Assembly: GCF_040829825.1 (NCBI RefSeq)
Contig: NZ_JBFOLH010000002.1
Strand: one strand, 5' to 3'
Length of the DNA stretch: 64,000 nt
From: Leadbetterella sp040829825
GTDB taxonomy: Bacteria > Bacteroidota > Bacteroidia > Cytophagales > Spirosomataceae
Numbering within the stretch: position 1 is the stretch's first letter; each line of letters opens with the position of its first letter. The translations under genes were made by a program, and so were the position numbers. This document shows positions 36,661-45,164 of the stretch, piece by piece. The notes below the pieces were generated by a model. The model made no database searches. It saw only the letters and a program-made list of their open reading frames with translations, and was not told the origin of the DNA.

Positions 36661-36699
36661 TCGCGGATTTAAACAAACCTCCTTTCTCAGAGAAAATTT

Positions 36700-37977
36700 A
36701 TGAACAATTACGCAGACAGCCGCATTTTTGAACTGATCGGAAAAGAGCACGAAAGACAGCTCCACGGGATTGAGCTGATCGCTTCCGAAAACTTTGTTTC
36801 CGAGCAGGTGATGGCCGCAGCCGGCAGTGTTTTAACCAATAAATATGCTGAAGGGCTCCCCGGGAAGCGCTATTACGGTGGTTGTGAAATAGTAGATGAA
36901 GTGGAGCAGCTGGCCATTGACCGGCTGAAAGAATTGTTTAACCTGACCTGGGCCAATGTGCAACCGCACTCGGGTGCGCAGGCCAATACGGCCGTTTTCC
37001 TGGCCTGCCTGAAGCCGGGCGATAAGATCCTGGGCTTTAACCTCTCGCACGGCGGTCACCTGACCCACGGTTCGCCGGTGAATATTTCCGGTAAATATTT
37101 CCAGCCTTTCTTTTACGGGGTGGAAGAATCTACCGGTCTCATCAACTGGGATAAAGTAGAACAAACCGCCCTGGCAGAGAAACCTAAGATGATTATCTGC
37201 GGAGCGTCAGCATACTCGCGCGACTGGGACTATGTGCGCCTGCGCAACATTGCCGACCGGGTAGGAGCTATCCTGCTGGCCGATATCAGCCACCCGGCCG
37301 GCCTGATCGCAAAAGGACTTCTGAATGACCCGTTTGACCATTGTCATATTGTCACCACCACTACCCATAAAACCCTCCGGGGTACACGCGGCGGGGTTAT
37401 TATGATGCGGAATGACTTTGAAAACCCGTTTGGCATTACTACCGCCAAAGGAAAAGTAAGAACCATGTCTTCGCTGCTCGACTCGGCGGTGTTCCCCGGT
37501 ATACAGGGCGGCCCGCTGGAGCACATTATCGCAGCCAAGGCAGTGGCCTTTGGTGAGGCCCTGACCGACAGCTACGGTACCTATGTGCAGCAGGTGCAGA
37601 AAAATGCCAAAGTAATGGCAGACGCGTTTGTGGAGAAAGGCTATAAAGTGATCAGCGGAGGTACCGATAACCACCTGGCGCTGATTGACCTTCGCCCGAA
37701 AGGCCTGAACGGTAAGCTGGCTGAAAATGCCCTGATCCGGGCAGATATTACGGTGAATAAAAACATGGTGCCGTTTGATGATGCACCGGCCATGACCACT
37801 TCGGGAATCCGGGTAGGAACGGCCGCTATGACCACCCGCGGACTGGAAGAAAAAGATTTTGTGCGGATAGTGGAGCTGATTGACCGGGTACTCATGAACC
37901 ACGATAATGAAAAAGTGTTGAACACCACCCGTGCCGAAGTTAATGAATGGATGAAGTGGTTCCCCCTGTTTAAGTAA
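36700..37977 (+). CDS. glyA: Serine hydroxymethyltransferase
   Basis: 425 residues. 'HGIELIASENFVSEQVMAAAGS', 'NKYAEGLPGKRYYGGCE', 'NVQPHSGAQANTAVF' and the PLP lysine Lys224 in 'TTTTHKTLRGTRGG' identify it. It interconverts serine and glycine and loads tetrahydrofolate with a one-carbon unit. A strong terminator follows the stop within 8 nt, so it is a single-gene unit. Confidence 0.97.
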   Translation: MNNYADSRIFELIGKEHERQLHGIELIASENFVSEQVMAAAGSVLTNKYAEGLPGKRYYGGCEIVDEVEQLAIDRLKELFNLTWANVQPHSGAQANTAVFLACLKPGDKILGFNLSHGGHLTHGSPVNISGKYFQPFFYGVEESTGLINWDKVEQTALAEKPKMIICGASAYSRDWDYVRLRNIADRVGAILLADISHPAGLIAKGLLNDPFDHCHIVTTTTHKTLRGTRGGVIMMRNDFENPFGITTAKGKVRTMSSLLDSAVFPGIQGGPLEHIIAAKAVAFGEALTDSYGTYVQQVQKNAKVMADAFVEKGYKVISGGTDNHLALIDLRPKGLNGKLAENALIRADITVNKNMVPFDDAPAMTTSGIRVGTAAMTTRGLEEKDFVRIVELIDRVLMNHDNEKVLNTTRAEVNEWMKWFPLFK

Positions 37978-37985
37978 TTACCAAT

Positions 37986-38009
37986 GAAGGCCCTCAGGGC
38001 CTTCTTTTT
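37986..38009 (+). terminator. Rho-independent terminator of glyA
   Basis: GAAGGCCC / GGGCCTTC with loop TCA and five T after the stem, 8 nt past the glyA stop. It excludes the longer tatC start at 37984. Confidence 0.88.
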
Positions 38010-38019
38010 GCAGAAGATT

Positions 38020-38877
38020 ATGCCTTTAGACCAAGCCCACGTAGAAGAAGAAGAATTTGATGGAGAAAAGGAAATGACCTTCCTGGAGCACCTGGAAGAG
38101 CTCCGGTGGCACCTGATCCGGTCAATAGCGGCCATATTCATATTCATGATAGTGGCCTGGTTTATCAAAGAATGGGTATACGGGTCGATCATTATGGGGC
38201 CTTCGAAGGTAGATTTCTGGACCTACCGCAAAATGTGCGAAATAGGACGGCTTCTGCACATCGACAGCCTTTGCCTCCAGGAGCTGAAGTTTGACGTTCA
38301 GAACCGGGAGATCTCCGGTCAGTTCATGCTGGCCATTACTTCTTCGGCCATCATCGGCCTGCTGATTGCTTTCCCGTATGTTATCTGGGAGATATGGTCG
38401 TTCATCAAGCCGGGGCTCCGTGCTTCGGAAAAAAGAGCGGCGCGGGGAGCCGTGCTGATCATCTCCCTGCTGTTTTTCTCGGGTGTTCTTTTCGGCTATT
38501 ACATCGTAACGCCGTTTGCGGTCCACTTTATGGTGAATTTCCAGCTGGACCCCTCTATCGTCAACCAGTACGATATCAAAAACTATCTTTCTATCTTAAC
38601 CACGCTTACCCTGGCCTGCGGACTCATGTTCCAGCTGCCCGTAGTGATCATGGTGCTGACCAAAATCGGTATTGTTACCCCTTCGTTCCTGAAGGAGTAC
38701 CGCCGGCACGCTTTCGTGGTGATCCTGATCGTAGCGGCGGTTATAACACCTTCTCCCGATATGATCAGCCAAATTTTAGTGGCCATTCCGCTTTATTTTC
38801 TGTTTGAAGTAAGTATCTTAGTGTCCAATAGGATTTACAAAGACAATCTCAAACAGCTTGAAGATGAACACATTTAA
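38020..38877 (+). CDS. tatC: Sec-independent protein translocase TatC
   Basis: 285 residues from the ATG at 38020, just after the glyA terminator. The cytosolic N-terminus 'MTFLEHLEELRWHLIRS' with the conserved Glu pair is the twin-arginine recognition site, followed by six membrane helices and 'SRPxFLKEYRR'-like 'VTPSFLKEYRRHAFVVI'. TatC receives folded Tat substrates with TatA/B partners, which are not in the window. The 3' end overlaps the next gene by 14 nt. Confidence 0.95.
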   Translation: MPLDQAHVEEEEFDGEKEMTFLEHLEELRWHLIRSIAAIFIFMIVAWFIKEWVYGSIIMGPSKVDFWTYRKMCEIGRLLHIDSLCLQELKFDVQNREISGQFMLAITSSAIIGLLIAFPYVIWEIWSFIKPGLRASEKRAARGAVLIISLLFFSGVLFGYYIVTPFAVHFMVNFQLDPSIVNQYDIKNYLSILTTLTLACGLMFQLPVVIMVLTKIGIVTPSFLKEYRRHAFVVILIVAAVITPSPDMISQILVAIPLYFLFEVSILVSNRIYKDNLKQLEDEHI

Positions 38878-39985
38878 GAAACCGGCTTCCCCCCGAAGCC
38901 TCGCCGGCACACTTGTTTCCCTGGTTATTATCGTCTACATCGCGTATATGCTGGAAGACGTGGTGGTGCCGTTTATTGTTGCCGCTCTCTTCTCCTTTCT
39001 CCTGTATCCGGTATGTAATTACCTGGAAACGAAGGGGTTTCCGCGGGTGATTTCCATTATCATCAGCATCATCCTCATCATGGCTTTGGTAGCAGGGCTG
39101 GTGTATGCGGCGTATACACAGGTGATCAGCCTCGATGACCTCTTTCCCCAGATGGAAAGCCGCTTCAACCAGTGGGTGGGAGACCTGGCCGGGTTCCTGG
39201 GCAATTTCGGGATCAATAAAGAACAGATCATTACCGAAGGCCAGAAGCACATTTCCGATGCCGTGAAAAGCGGATCGCAATTCCTGGGCTCAACCATAGG
39301 GGGTACTTCGAACTTCCTGGTCAGCATGGCGCTTATGCCGCTGTATATTTTCCTGATGCTGATGTACCGCGACTTCCTGAAGACATTTGTTTTTAAATGG
39401 CTGAAAGATACCAGCAAGCACAAAATTGTGGCTACCATCAATAAGGTGAAAACCGTGGTGAGAGGGTACATCCTGGGACTTATGCTGGTCATCCTGATTA
39501 TCGGAACGCTCAATTCCACCGCCCTGTATGTCATCGGCATAGAACACGCCCTGTTTTTTGGCTTTTTTGCCGCCTTCCTGGCCATTTTGCCCTATATCGG
39601 GGTAGCTATAGGCTCGGCACTCCCTATCCTGGTGGCGCTTATTACCAAAGATTCCTACCTTTCGGCCCTCGCCGTGGCCGCTTCTTTTGCGGTGATCCAG
39701 TTCCTGGAAGGCAACTTCATCACTCCTTATGTGGTAGGTAACCAGGTCAGCATTAATGCGCTGGTTGCCATTACGGCTTTATTACTCTTCGGAAAGCTCT
39801 GGGGAATAGGCGGGATGATCCTGGCGCTGCCGGTAACCGCTATCCTGAAAGTCATCTTTGATGCCAGTCCGAGGCTCGAGGCCTGGGGATTCCTGCTCGG
39901 CGATACCGAGAACGAAGATGTGAAAAATGTTAAGAAGAACTTTAAGTTCCGTGACTTTTACGGTGCAGCTAAGAAGAAAACCTGA
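38864..39985 (+). CDS. AI-2E family transporter (PerM/TqsA-like)
   Basis: 373 residues from the ATG at 38864; a TTG at 38858 is possible. It has a helix pair at the N-terminus, a soluble middle segment, and the late 'FLAILPYIGVAIGSALPILVAL', 'EGNFITPYVVGNQVSINALV' and 'LWGIGGMILALPVTAILKV' that define the family. Members export small molecules such as autoinducer-2 or act in sodium/proton exchange; the substrate here is not known. Overlaps tatC at its start and the convergent RluA-type gene by 17 nt at its end. Confidence 0.9.
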   Translation: MNTFKKPASPRSLAGTLVSLVIIVYIAYMLEDVVVPFIVAALFSFLLYPVCNYLETKGFPRVISIIISIILIMALVAGLVYAAYTQVISLDDLFPQMESRFNQWVGDLAGFLGNFGINKEQIITEGQKHISDAVKSGSQFLGSTIGGTSNFLVSMALMPLYIFLMLMYRDFLKTFVFKWLKDTSKHKIVATINKVKTVVRGYILGLMLVILIIGTLNSTALYVIGIEHALFFGFFAAFLAILPYIGVAIGSALPILVALITKDSYLSALAVAASFAVIQFLEGNFITPYVVGNQVSINALVAITALLLFGKLWGIGGMILALPVTAILKVIFDASPRLEAWGFLLGDTENEDVKNVKKNFKFRDFYGAAKKKT

Positions 39986-40742
39986 CCAGCTGGTTGACCA
40001 GCACCTCGAAGTCGTTGGGGTAAGGCGCTGTAATGCTGAGCAGGCTTTCGTCAAGATCCCGGAAATGAATGGAATGCGCATGCAGCGCCACCCGTTTGAT
40101 GAGGGGCAGCTCTTCCGTTTCTTCCTTCAGGTTGAATTTCCGTTTGATCTGTGACAGGAAGATATAGTCGCCGTTGTAGGTAGGATCACACACAATAGGC
40201 GCATTCAGGCATTGCAGGTGTACCCTGATCTGGTGCATACGGCCGGTAATGGGAATGCAGCGCACCAGCGTATGGCGGGCAAATTTCTGCAGGGTAAAGA
40301 AAACGGTTTCGGCCAGCTTGCCCCGCTGCCGGTCAATGCGTACGGCCGTGCCGTCTTTTACGATGGCAATAGGCAGGAAAACCGATACACTGTCAAAATC
40401 ATGTACGCCGTTTACCACGGCATGGTATTCTTTCTGTACCTCGCGGTGCTCAAACTGCATGGAGAGGTGACGGTAGGCTTCGGGGTTTTTGGCCAGCACC
40501 AATGCCCCCGATGTTTCTTTGTCGAGGCGGTGACAAAGCTGCACATCATGGTAATGCTCACGGGCCAGCTTCAGGATGCTCAGGTGCCTGTCTGCCGTGC
40601 GCTCGTCAAGCGAAGGCACAAACGGCGGTTTGTTGATGACCACATAATTTTCATTTTCAAAAATGATGAGATCCTCAAAATTCAGGTTCCTGGGGGCTTT
40701 CTTAAATCGGGTTAAATCCAAATCGGTAAACGTTTGACGCAA
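39969..40742 (-). CDS. RluA family pseudouridine synthase
   Basis: 257 residues from a TTG at 40742, 2 nt after the kinase stop, which fits an operon. The catalytic motif 'CHRLDKETSGALVLAK' has Asp74; 'GRMHQIRVHLQCLNAPIVCDP' is the second RluA motif. It converts specific uridines in rRNA or tRNA to pseudouridine; which ones cannot be told. There is no S4 domain, as in RluA/TruC-like members. Third gene of the response regulator-kinase operon. Confidence 0.93.
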   Translation of the reverse strand: MRQTFTDLDLTRFKKAPRNLNFEDLIIFENENYVVINKPPFVPSLDERTADRHLSILKLAREHYHDVQLCHRLDKETSGALVLAKNPEAYRHLSMQFEHREVQKEYHAVVNGVHDFDSVSVFLPIAIVKDGTAVRIDRQRGKLAETVFFTLQKFARHTLVRCIPITGRMHQIRVHLQCLNAPIVCDPTYNGDYIFLSQIKRKFNLKEETEELPLIKRVALHAHSIHFRDLDESLLSITAPYPNDFEVLVNQLVRFSS

Positions 40743-40744
40743 AG

Positions 40745-41794
40745 TTACGAAGAAAAATCTTCTGCTGCCTGGGGCAGGGTAAAACTAAAGGTGGTGCCGT
40801 GGTCGGGTTTGGAGGTCACGTCGATACGGGTATTGTGGGCATTCAGGATATGTTTCACAATGGCCAGGCCCAGGCCTGTGCCTCCCACGGCCCGCGAGCG
40901 GCTCTTATCTACGCGGTAAAAGCGTTCAAAGATGCGCGGAAGATGCTCAGGAGCTATTCCTATGCCGTTATCGGTCACCCGGATCATCACATGGCGGTTT
41001 TCCTGGGTCAGCTCCACGGTTACCTTCCCGCCGTTTTTACCGTACGTGATGCCGTTGGTGATCAGGTTGGTCAGCACCTGGGTGATGCGCACCCGGTCTG
41101 CTTTTACTTTGACACTTTTTACGGCTTTTGGTTTAAGCACCAGGGCAATTTCCCGTTTCCCCGCCTTATCTTCCAGCTGATCAAAAATATCGCGGATCAC
41201 TTCTACCAGGTCTACTTTCTCCATCTGCATCCGGATATCGCCTGACTCCACCTGGGTCAGGATCAGGATGTCTTTGACCAGCATTTCGAGGCCGTCCATA
41301 GACCGGGCCGCTTTTGTCAGGAATTTGTGCGATACCTCCGGGTCTTCGATGGCGCCGTCAAGTAGGGTATGAATAAAGCCCTGGGCCGCAAAGATGGGTG
41401 TTTTCAGGTCGTGCGATACGTCGGCGATAAACTCCCGGCGGAAGGTCTCCATCCGCCTGAGCGTGTCAATTTCCTCCTCTTTCCGCGATACATAATTGGA
41501 GATCTCCCGGTTCAGCTTTTTCAGCGGGTTTACACTTTTGATCAGGGACTTACGCGGTATGTCAAAGTCTTTGATCTTCAGTTTCCTGAGCGAAAGATAG
41601 ATGCTGTTCACCTCCTGGAACACCAGCAGGTCAATGATATAAAAGATCAGCAGGAAAGACGAAATAAAGGCACTGGCTCCGGTCACAAAAAGCATAGGTA
41701 CCGTTACACCGGGTATAAAATGCAGGAAGGCCACCGTAATAAAGGTGATCAGCACTGCGATCAGAAAAGAAATCCACCGGGGAGAGAGCAGCAT
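40745..41794 (-). CDS. Sensor histidine kinase, PhoR-like
   Basis: 349 residues. Two membrane helices (about 8-28 and 33-57) with almost no periplasmic loop are followed by a HAMP-like linker. The HisKA box 'FIADVSHDLKTPIF' has His128. The ATPase domain shows N-box 'VLTNLITNGITYGK', 'VTDNGIGIAPEHLPRIFERFYRV' and 'GGTGLGLAIVKHIL'. It pairs with the OmpR-type regulator 32 nt upstream. The tiny sensor region suggests it senses the membrane or a partner protein. Phosphate control (PhoR-type) is only one option. Confidence 0.93.
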   Translation of the reverse strand: MLLSPRWISFLIAVLITFITVAFLHFIPGVTVPMLFVTGASAFISSFLLIFYIIDLLVFQEVNSIYLSLRKLKIKDFDIPRKSLIKSVNPLKKLNREISNYVSRKEEEIDTLRRMETFRREFIADVSHDLKTPIFAAQGFIHTLLDGAIEDPEVSHKFLTKAARSMDGLEMLVKDILILTQVESGDIRMQMEKVDLVEVIRDIFDQLEDKAGKREIALVLKPKAVKSVKVKADRVRITQVLTNLITNGITYGKNGGKVTVELTQENRHVMIRVTDNGIGIAPEHLPRIFERFYRVDKSRSRAVGGTGLGLAIVKHILNAHNTRIDVTSKPDHGTTFSFTLPQAAEDFSS

Positions 41795-41826
41795 ACACCG
41801 GAATTATTTTAGCTCAAATATCTGCA

Positions 41827-42501
41827 TTAATCGGCAGTAAACATATAGCCTACGCCTTTTAAAGTGCCGATATACTTTTCCCCGATCTTCTCCCTCACTT
41901 TACGGATATGCACATCAATGGTACGTTCCACCACGAAAATATCGGCGCCCCAGATTTTCTGAAGCAGCGACTCGCGGCTTTGAACCTTATTGGGATGGGA
42001 GGCCAGGTAATACAGGATCTCGAACTCTTTCCGGGGCAGGATTTTTACACTGCCGTCTTCTTTGGTTACCGAGTAGTTCTCCTTATTGATGGTCAGTCCG
42101 CCGATCTCCAGGATATTGCTGTCGGCATTTTTGCCCGTCTCTTTCCGGAACCAGGCCTGGATACGGCTGATAAGGGCACGGGGCTTGATGGGCTTGGTGA
42201 GGTAATCATCGGCACCGGCTTCAAAAGCGGCTACCTCCGAGTACTCTTCTGCACGGGCGGTGAGATAGATGAGGTGAGTATTCTTCAGCTCATTTTTGAT
42301 GGCTTTACCGGCCTGTATACCGTCCATGACCGGCATCATGATATCGATCAGGATGACATCCGGCTGGAACTGACGCGCCACCTCCAGTCCTTTCAGCCCG
42401 TTATCGGCTGATCGTACTTCGTAATTTTCTTTTTCCAGATTGTAAGTCAGAAGCTCCAGGATGTCTTCATCATCATCAATTACCAGAATTTTACCATTCA
42501 T
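41827..42501 (-). CDS. Response regulator, OmpR/PhoB family
   Basis: 224 residues. The receiver domain has Asp9-Asp10, the phosphorylation site Asp53 in 'ILIDIMMP', a Thr in 'YLTARAE' and Lys in 'YLTKPIKP'. The C-terminal winged helix shows 'EFEILYYLASHPNKVQSRESLLQKIWG' and 'RTIDVHIRKVREKIG'. It should bind DNA as a dimer when phosphorylated by the kinase encoded next. First gene of its operon, with a TAnnTTTG box 24 nt upstream. Confidence 0.95.
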   Translation of the reverse strand: MNGKILVIDDDEDILELLTYNLEKENYEVRSADNGLKGLEVARQFQPDVILIDIMMPVMDGIQAGKAIKNELKNTHLIYLTARAEEYSEVAAFEAGADDYLTKPIKPRALISRIQAWFRKETGKNADSNILEIGGLTINKENYSVTKEDGSVKILPRKEFEILYYLASHPNKVQSRESLLQKIWGADIFVVERTIDVHIRKVREKIGEKYIGTLKGVGYMFTAD

Positions 42502-42524
42502 ACATTATTGGGATATTTCCGGTA

Positions 42525-42532
42525 CAAAATTA
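42525..42532 (-). promoter_or_regulatory. -7 promoter box of the two-component operon
   Basis: The minus strand reads TAATTTTG, an exact match, 24 nt before the regulator ATG at 42501. Confidence 0.5.
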
Positions 42533-42585
42533 TAAGGTGTTGTTTTCTTTTGTGTTAAGGGAATATTAAATTTAAGAAAGGGGAG

Positions 42586-42682
42586 AAAGTTAAAAGTAAG
42601 TGAAAAGTTAAAAACTAAAAGTGAAAAGTTAAGGACTTCTTATATGAATACTTTATATAGCTCAACTTTTATCTTTTAACTT
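42586..42682. repeat. GTGAAAAGTTAA repeat cluster with inverted arm
   Basis: GTGAAAAGTTAA occurs at 42600 and 42621, and the 10-mer AAGTTAAAAG at 42587 is found inverted at 42673-42682. The right arm encodes the last residues ('KLKDKS') and stop of the secreted propeller-like protein. It may form a long hairpin that ends that gene's transcript. Confidence 0.6.
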
Positions 42683-43528
42683 AATTCTGAACATTCCCCT
42701 TTGTTCATTCGTAAAAAGCAGCCCGCCCGTATCTTCAAAAAGTATCGCTTCCGTTTGCTTCCGGGCTATTTTGATGCAGGCAATGGGGGAGTGAAACCCG
42801 ATCCTGCCGTTTGAGATACCGAAGAGGAAAATCTTGCCGTAAGAAATCAGGGCGAACCGGTCCTTACCGGCATTGATGGCTGCGCCCGTGATCTGGGCTT
42901 TGAAGAAGATTTCGTCATGCGGGGTCAGCTCATAGTCTCCGGGCCGGTCGGGAAGTACATACATCCGGCAGATTTTGGCCCCTTTCTCCCAGCTTTTGGA
43001 GAAGAGGTAGAGGGAGTCGTTAGCCCAGAAAAATGCTTCGCAGTCAAATTCTTTCTTCTCATCGGTGGCAAAGGTCTGGCCGGCGTAGCGGAAGGTGATT
43101 TTTGGGGTAACACTGTTGCCGGGAGCCCCGCCGGTGGAGGTATCCCGTGAATATTTGTAAATGGTGAGGTCTTTCCTGCGGTTGCTGTTGTTGCCGAAGT
43201 CGCCGATGTACACGTTTCCGGCCGGGTCGGTGGTGATTTCCTCCCAGTCACGGTTCACCGCACCGGGCACCGGGTGGGTATTCACCAGCTTCCCGTCTTT
43301 GCTGATCTCGTAGAGCTCCGCTTTTCCGCCTGAATCGTTCAGGGCCAGCAGGTGCTCTGACCAGGGTGACGGGCATATGCCGGAGCACTCGTCCAGGACG
43401 CGGTCCAGCGTACCGGTCCGTTCCACCTTCATCTTCTGCTTTTCCAGGCCGGCATGGCCGGTTTCGTAATGACAGGTGACCAGCGCTACTTTCGCCGCAA
43501 AAAAGAACATCAGCGCTTTCTGGAACAT
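42662..43528 (-). CDS. Secreted beta-propeller-like protein (SdiA-regulated / esterase-like)
   Basis: 288 residues with an N-terminal signal or lipoprotein-type segment ('FFFAAKVALVTC'). Blade-like repeats follow: 'LLALNDSGGKAELYEISKDG', 'NRDWEEITTDPAGNVYIGDFG', 'YKYSRD', 'DCEAFFWANDSLYLFSKSW'. Proteins of this kind in Bacteroidota are annotated as SdiA-regulated or NHL-like; no catalytic set is clear. Its start overlaps the maltokinase stop by one base (TGATG), so it is co-translated with that cytosolic kinase, an odd pairing. C-terminal residues lie inside a repeat. Confidence 0.65.
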   Translation of the reverse strand: MFQKALMFFFAAKVALVTCHYETGHAGLEKQKMKVERTGTLDRVLDECSGICPSPWSEHLLALNDSGGKAELYEISKDGKLVNTHPVPGAVNRDWEEITTDPAGNVYIGDFGNNSNRRKDLTIYKYSRDTSTGGAPGNSVTPKITFRYAGQTFATDEKKEFDCEAFFWANDSLYLFSKSWEKGAKICRMYVLPDRPGDYELTPHDEIFFKAQITGAAINAGKDRFALISYGKIFLFGISNGRIGFHSPIACIKIARKQTEAILFEDTGGLLFTNEQRGMFRIKLKDKS

Positions 43529-45099
43529 CAGACCGTTCTCAGTTTTTCAATCTCTCTTACCACATCCAGGATACCTTTCAGCGGGATTTTGATCCACGAC
43601 GGCCGGTTGCTGATCTCAAAGCCCAGCTCATTGATGGCTTTTTCCAGCAGGTGGAACTGCAGGAGATAGTTCACTTCGTTATTGTTTTTCAGCAGGGTAT
43701 GATGCGGACCGAAATAGGTCAGGTATTCTTCCAGGAAGGTATCACGCATCAGCTTGTACCAGCGGTCAGAAGCGCGCAGCAGGTCTTTTTCAGGGATCAT
43801 CTGGGTTTGCTCACTGTTATACAGCTTGGCCGATACCGCATAATGATAAGAACGGATCATGGAGGCTACATCTTTCAGCGGGCTGTGCTTGGTAATGCGT
43901 TTGCTGATGGGCGTATTGGGCTCGCCTTCAAAGTCGATCATGTGGATCCCCTTTGCATTGATCAGGATCTGCCGCAGGTGAAAATCACCGTGTATCCGTA
44001 TCCGGAGCGAGTTAAATACGCGGGTAAGAATCTGGTCAATAAAATTCAGGATTTTATCTTTTGCCTCCATGAACTGCCACGCCAGGGCCTGGGTCTGCTC
44101 GTCGAGGTCCATATACATGTCAATCAGCGTATCGTACCGTTTGTCGAGGGCTTCTTCCAGCTTCCGGTGAATTTCTGTACGGTAGCTCCGGTTGATCTGC
44201 TCGGGCCGGAAAGCCTCTTCCGCACCGGGATCAAACAGGGCATCGTGCATAACGGCGGTTCTTTTTCCCAGCTGGGCCACCTTCACAAAAACCTGCTCTT
44301 TAACCTGGAAATTGCCGTCGACCAGGCCAATGATAAAATCATTCAGGTAATCACCGGTCAGCGACCAGTTGTCTTTTGAATCGGCAATGTATTCGGTCAT
44401 TACGCCAAAGGTGTAGAGCGGCGTATTTTCTTCGGTCAGGTTGATGCTGCCGCAGTATTTGGGGTAATTGCTGAATTTTTCTTTCCGCGAAAAAAAACGG
44501 AGCGATTCTATTTCCGGGTTAATGCCCTGGTAGAGGTTCCGGTAGAGCTTAAAGAAATACTTGTTGTTGTATACAAACGCCGTGTTGTTGCCGTCAATAT
44601 CAATGAAGCAGCTCTCGGTTTCGGTTTCGTCTTCCAGTCCTTTGCCTCTTTCAAACTCCAGCACCTGCTCATTTTTTTGCCGGGTGGAAGCTGAGCTGAG
44701 CAGGCTTTTGAAAATAGCCAGGCGGAAGGCCGGATCGTACACGGCATCTACCAGGAAGCCCTCCTTTTCATCGAGTGAGGCGCGGGATATAAAAGCATTT
44801 TCGGGTATGTCACTCGTTTCTTCTCCTACAAATGAAACCGGGAAAAGGTATGATTCGGGTTCGCCTGAAGAATACCGGATCTGGAGATAGGTAAAGAAGA
44901 ATTCCGTATCCCCGCATTTCATCCGTACGGCTCCGGTAATTTTGATTCTCCAGTTTTTCCGGTTCCTGCCTGCAAACCAGCTGCATTTCTCCAGGTAATT
45001 CGGGAGAAGGTTATCTTCAAGTACCGTGTGAACGTATTTATCTTTTTCAAACCCCTCCCAATCCAGCAATAAAACAAAAGGTGACATTTCGTATATCAT
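43528..45099 (-). CDS. Maltokinase-like protein
   Basis: 523 residues. The N-cap shows 'LLPNYLEKCSWFAGRNRK', matching the 'WFAGK' motif of Mak/Pep2 and of the C-terminal domain of fused trehalose synthases. The kinase core has 'RIHGDFHLRQILI' with His370-Gly-Asp, 'MIDFEGEPNTPISKRITK' and 'SPLKDVASMIRSYHYA', all diagnostic for maltokinase. It should phosphorylate maltose to maltose-1-phosphate, the donor used by GlgE for alpha-glucan growth. Neither treS, glgE nor glgB is in the window. Transcribed from its own promoter, with a secreted protein gene behind it. Confidence 0.85.
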   Translation of the reverse strand: MIYEMSPFVLLLDWEGFEKDKYVHTVLEDNLLPNYLEKCSWFAGRNRKNWRIKITGAVRMKCGDTEFFFTYLQIRYSSGEPESYLFPVSFVGEETSDIPENAFISRASLDEKEGFLVDAVYDPAFRLAIFKSLLSSASTRQKNEQVLEFERGKGLEDETETESCFIDIDGNNTAFVYNNKYFFKLYRNLYQGINPEIESLRFFSRKEKFSNYPKYCGSINLTEENTPLYTFGVMTEYIADSKDNWSLTGDYLNDFIIGLVDGNFQVKEQVFVKVAQLGKRTAVMHDALFDPGAEEAFRPEQINRSYRTEIHRKLEEALDKRYDTLIDMYMDLDEQTQALAWQFMEAKDKILNFIDQILTRVFNSLRIRIHGDFHLRQILINAKGIHMIDFEGEPNTPISKRITKHSPLKDVASMIRSYHYAVSAKLYNSEQTQMIPEKDLLRASDRWYKLMRDTFLEEYLTYFGPHHTLLKNNNEVNYLLQFHLLEKAINELGFEISNRPSWIKIPLKGILDVVREIEKLRTV

Positions 45100-45111
45100 T
45101 TTTTTAATTTT

Positions 45112-45144
45112 TAAAAATAGGATGTAAATCGCTAAAAAGTCAAA
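45112..45144 (-). promoter_or_regulatory. Candidate promoter of the maltokinase gene
   Basis: On the minus strand TTTG (45141-45144), a 21-nt spacer and TATTTTTA (45112-45119), one base from TAnnTTTG; the ATG follows at 45099. Confidence 0.45.
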
Positions 45145-45164
45145 AAAACCTCTATAAATATTAG

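Noticed and set aside
37984..38019. Longer N-terminus for TatC
   Set aside because: These codons are the glyA terminator stem and its T-run; the start at 38020 agrees with the TatC family.
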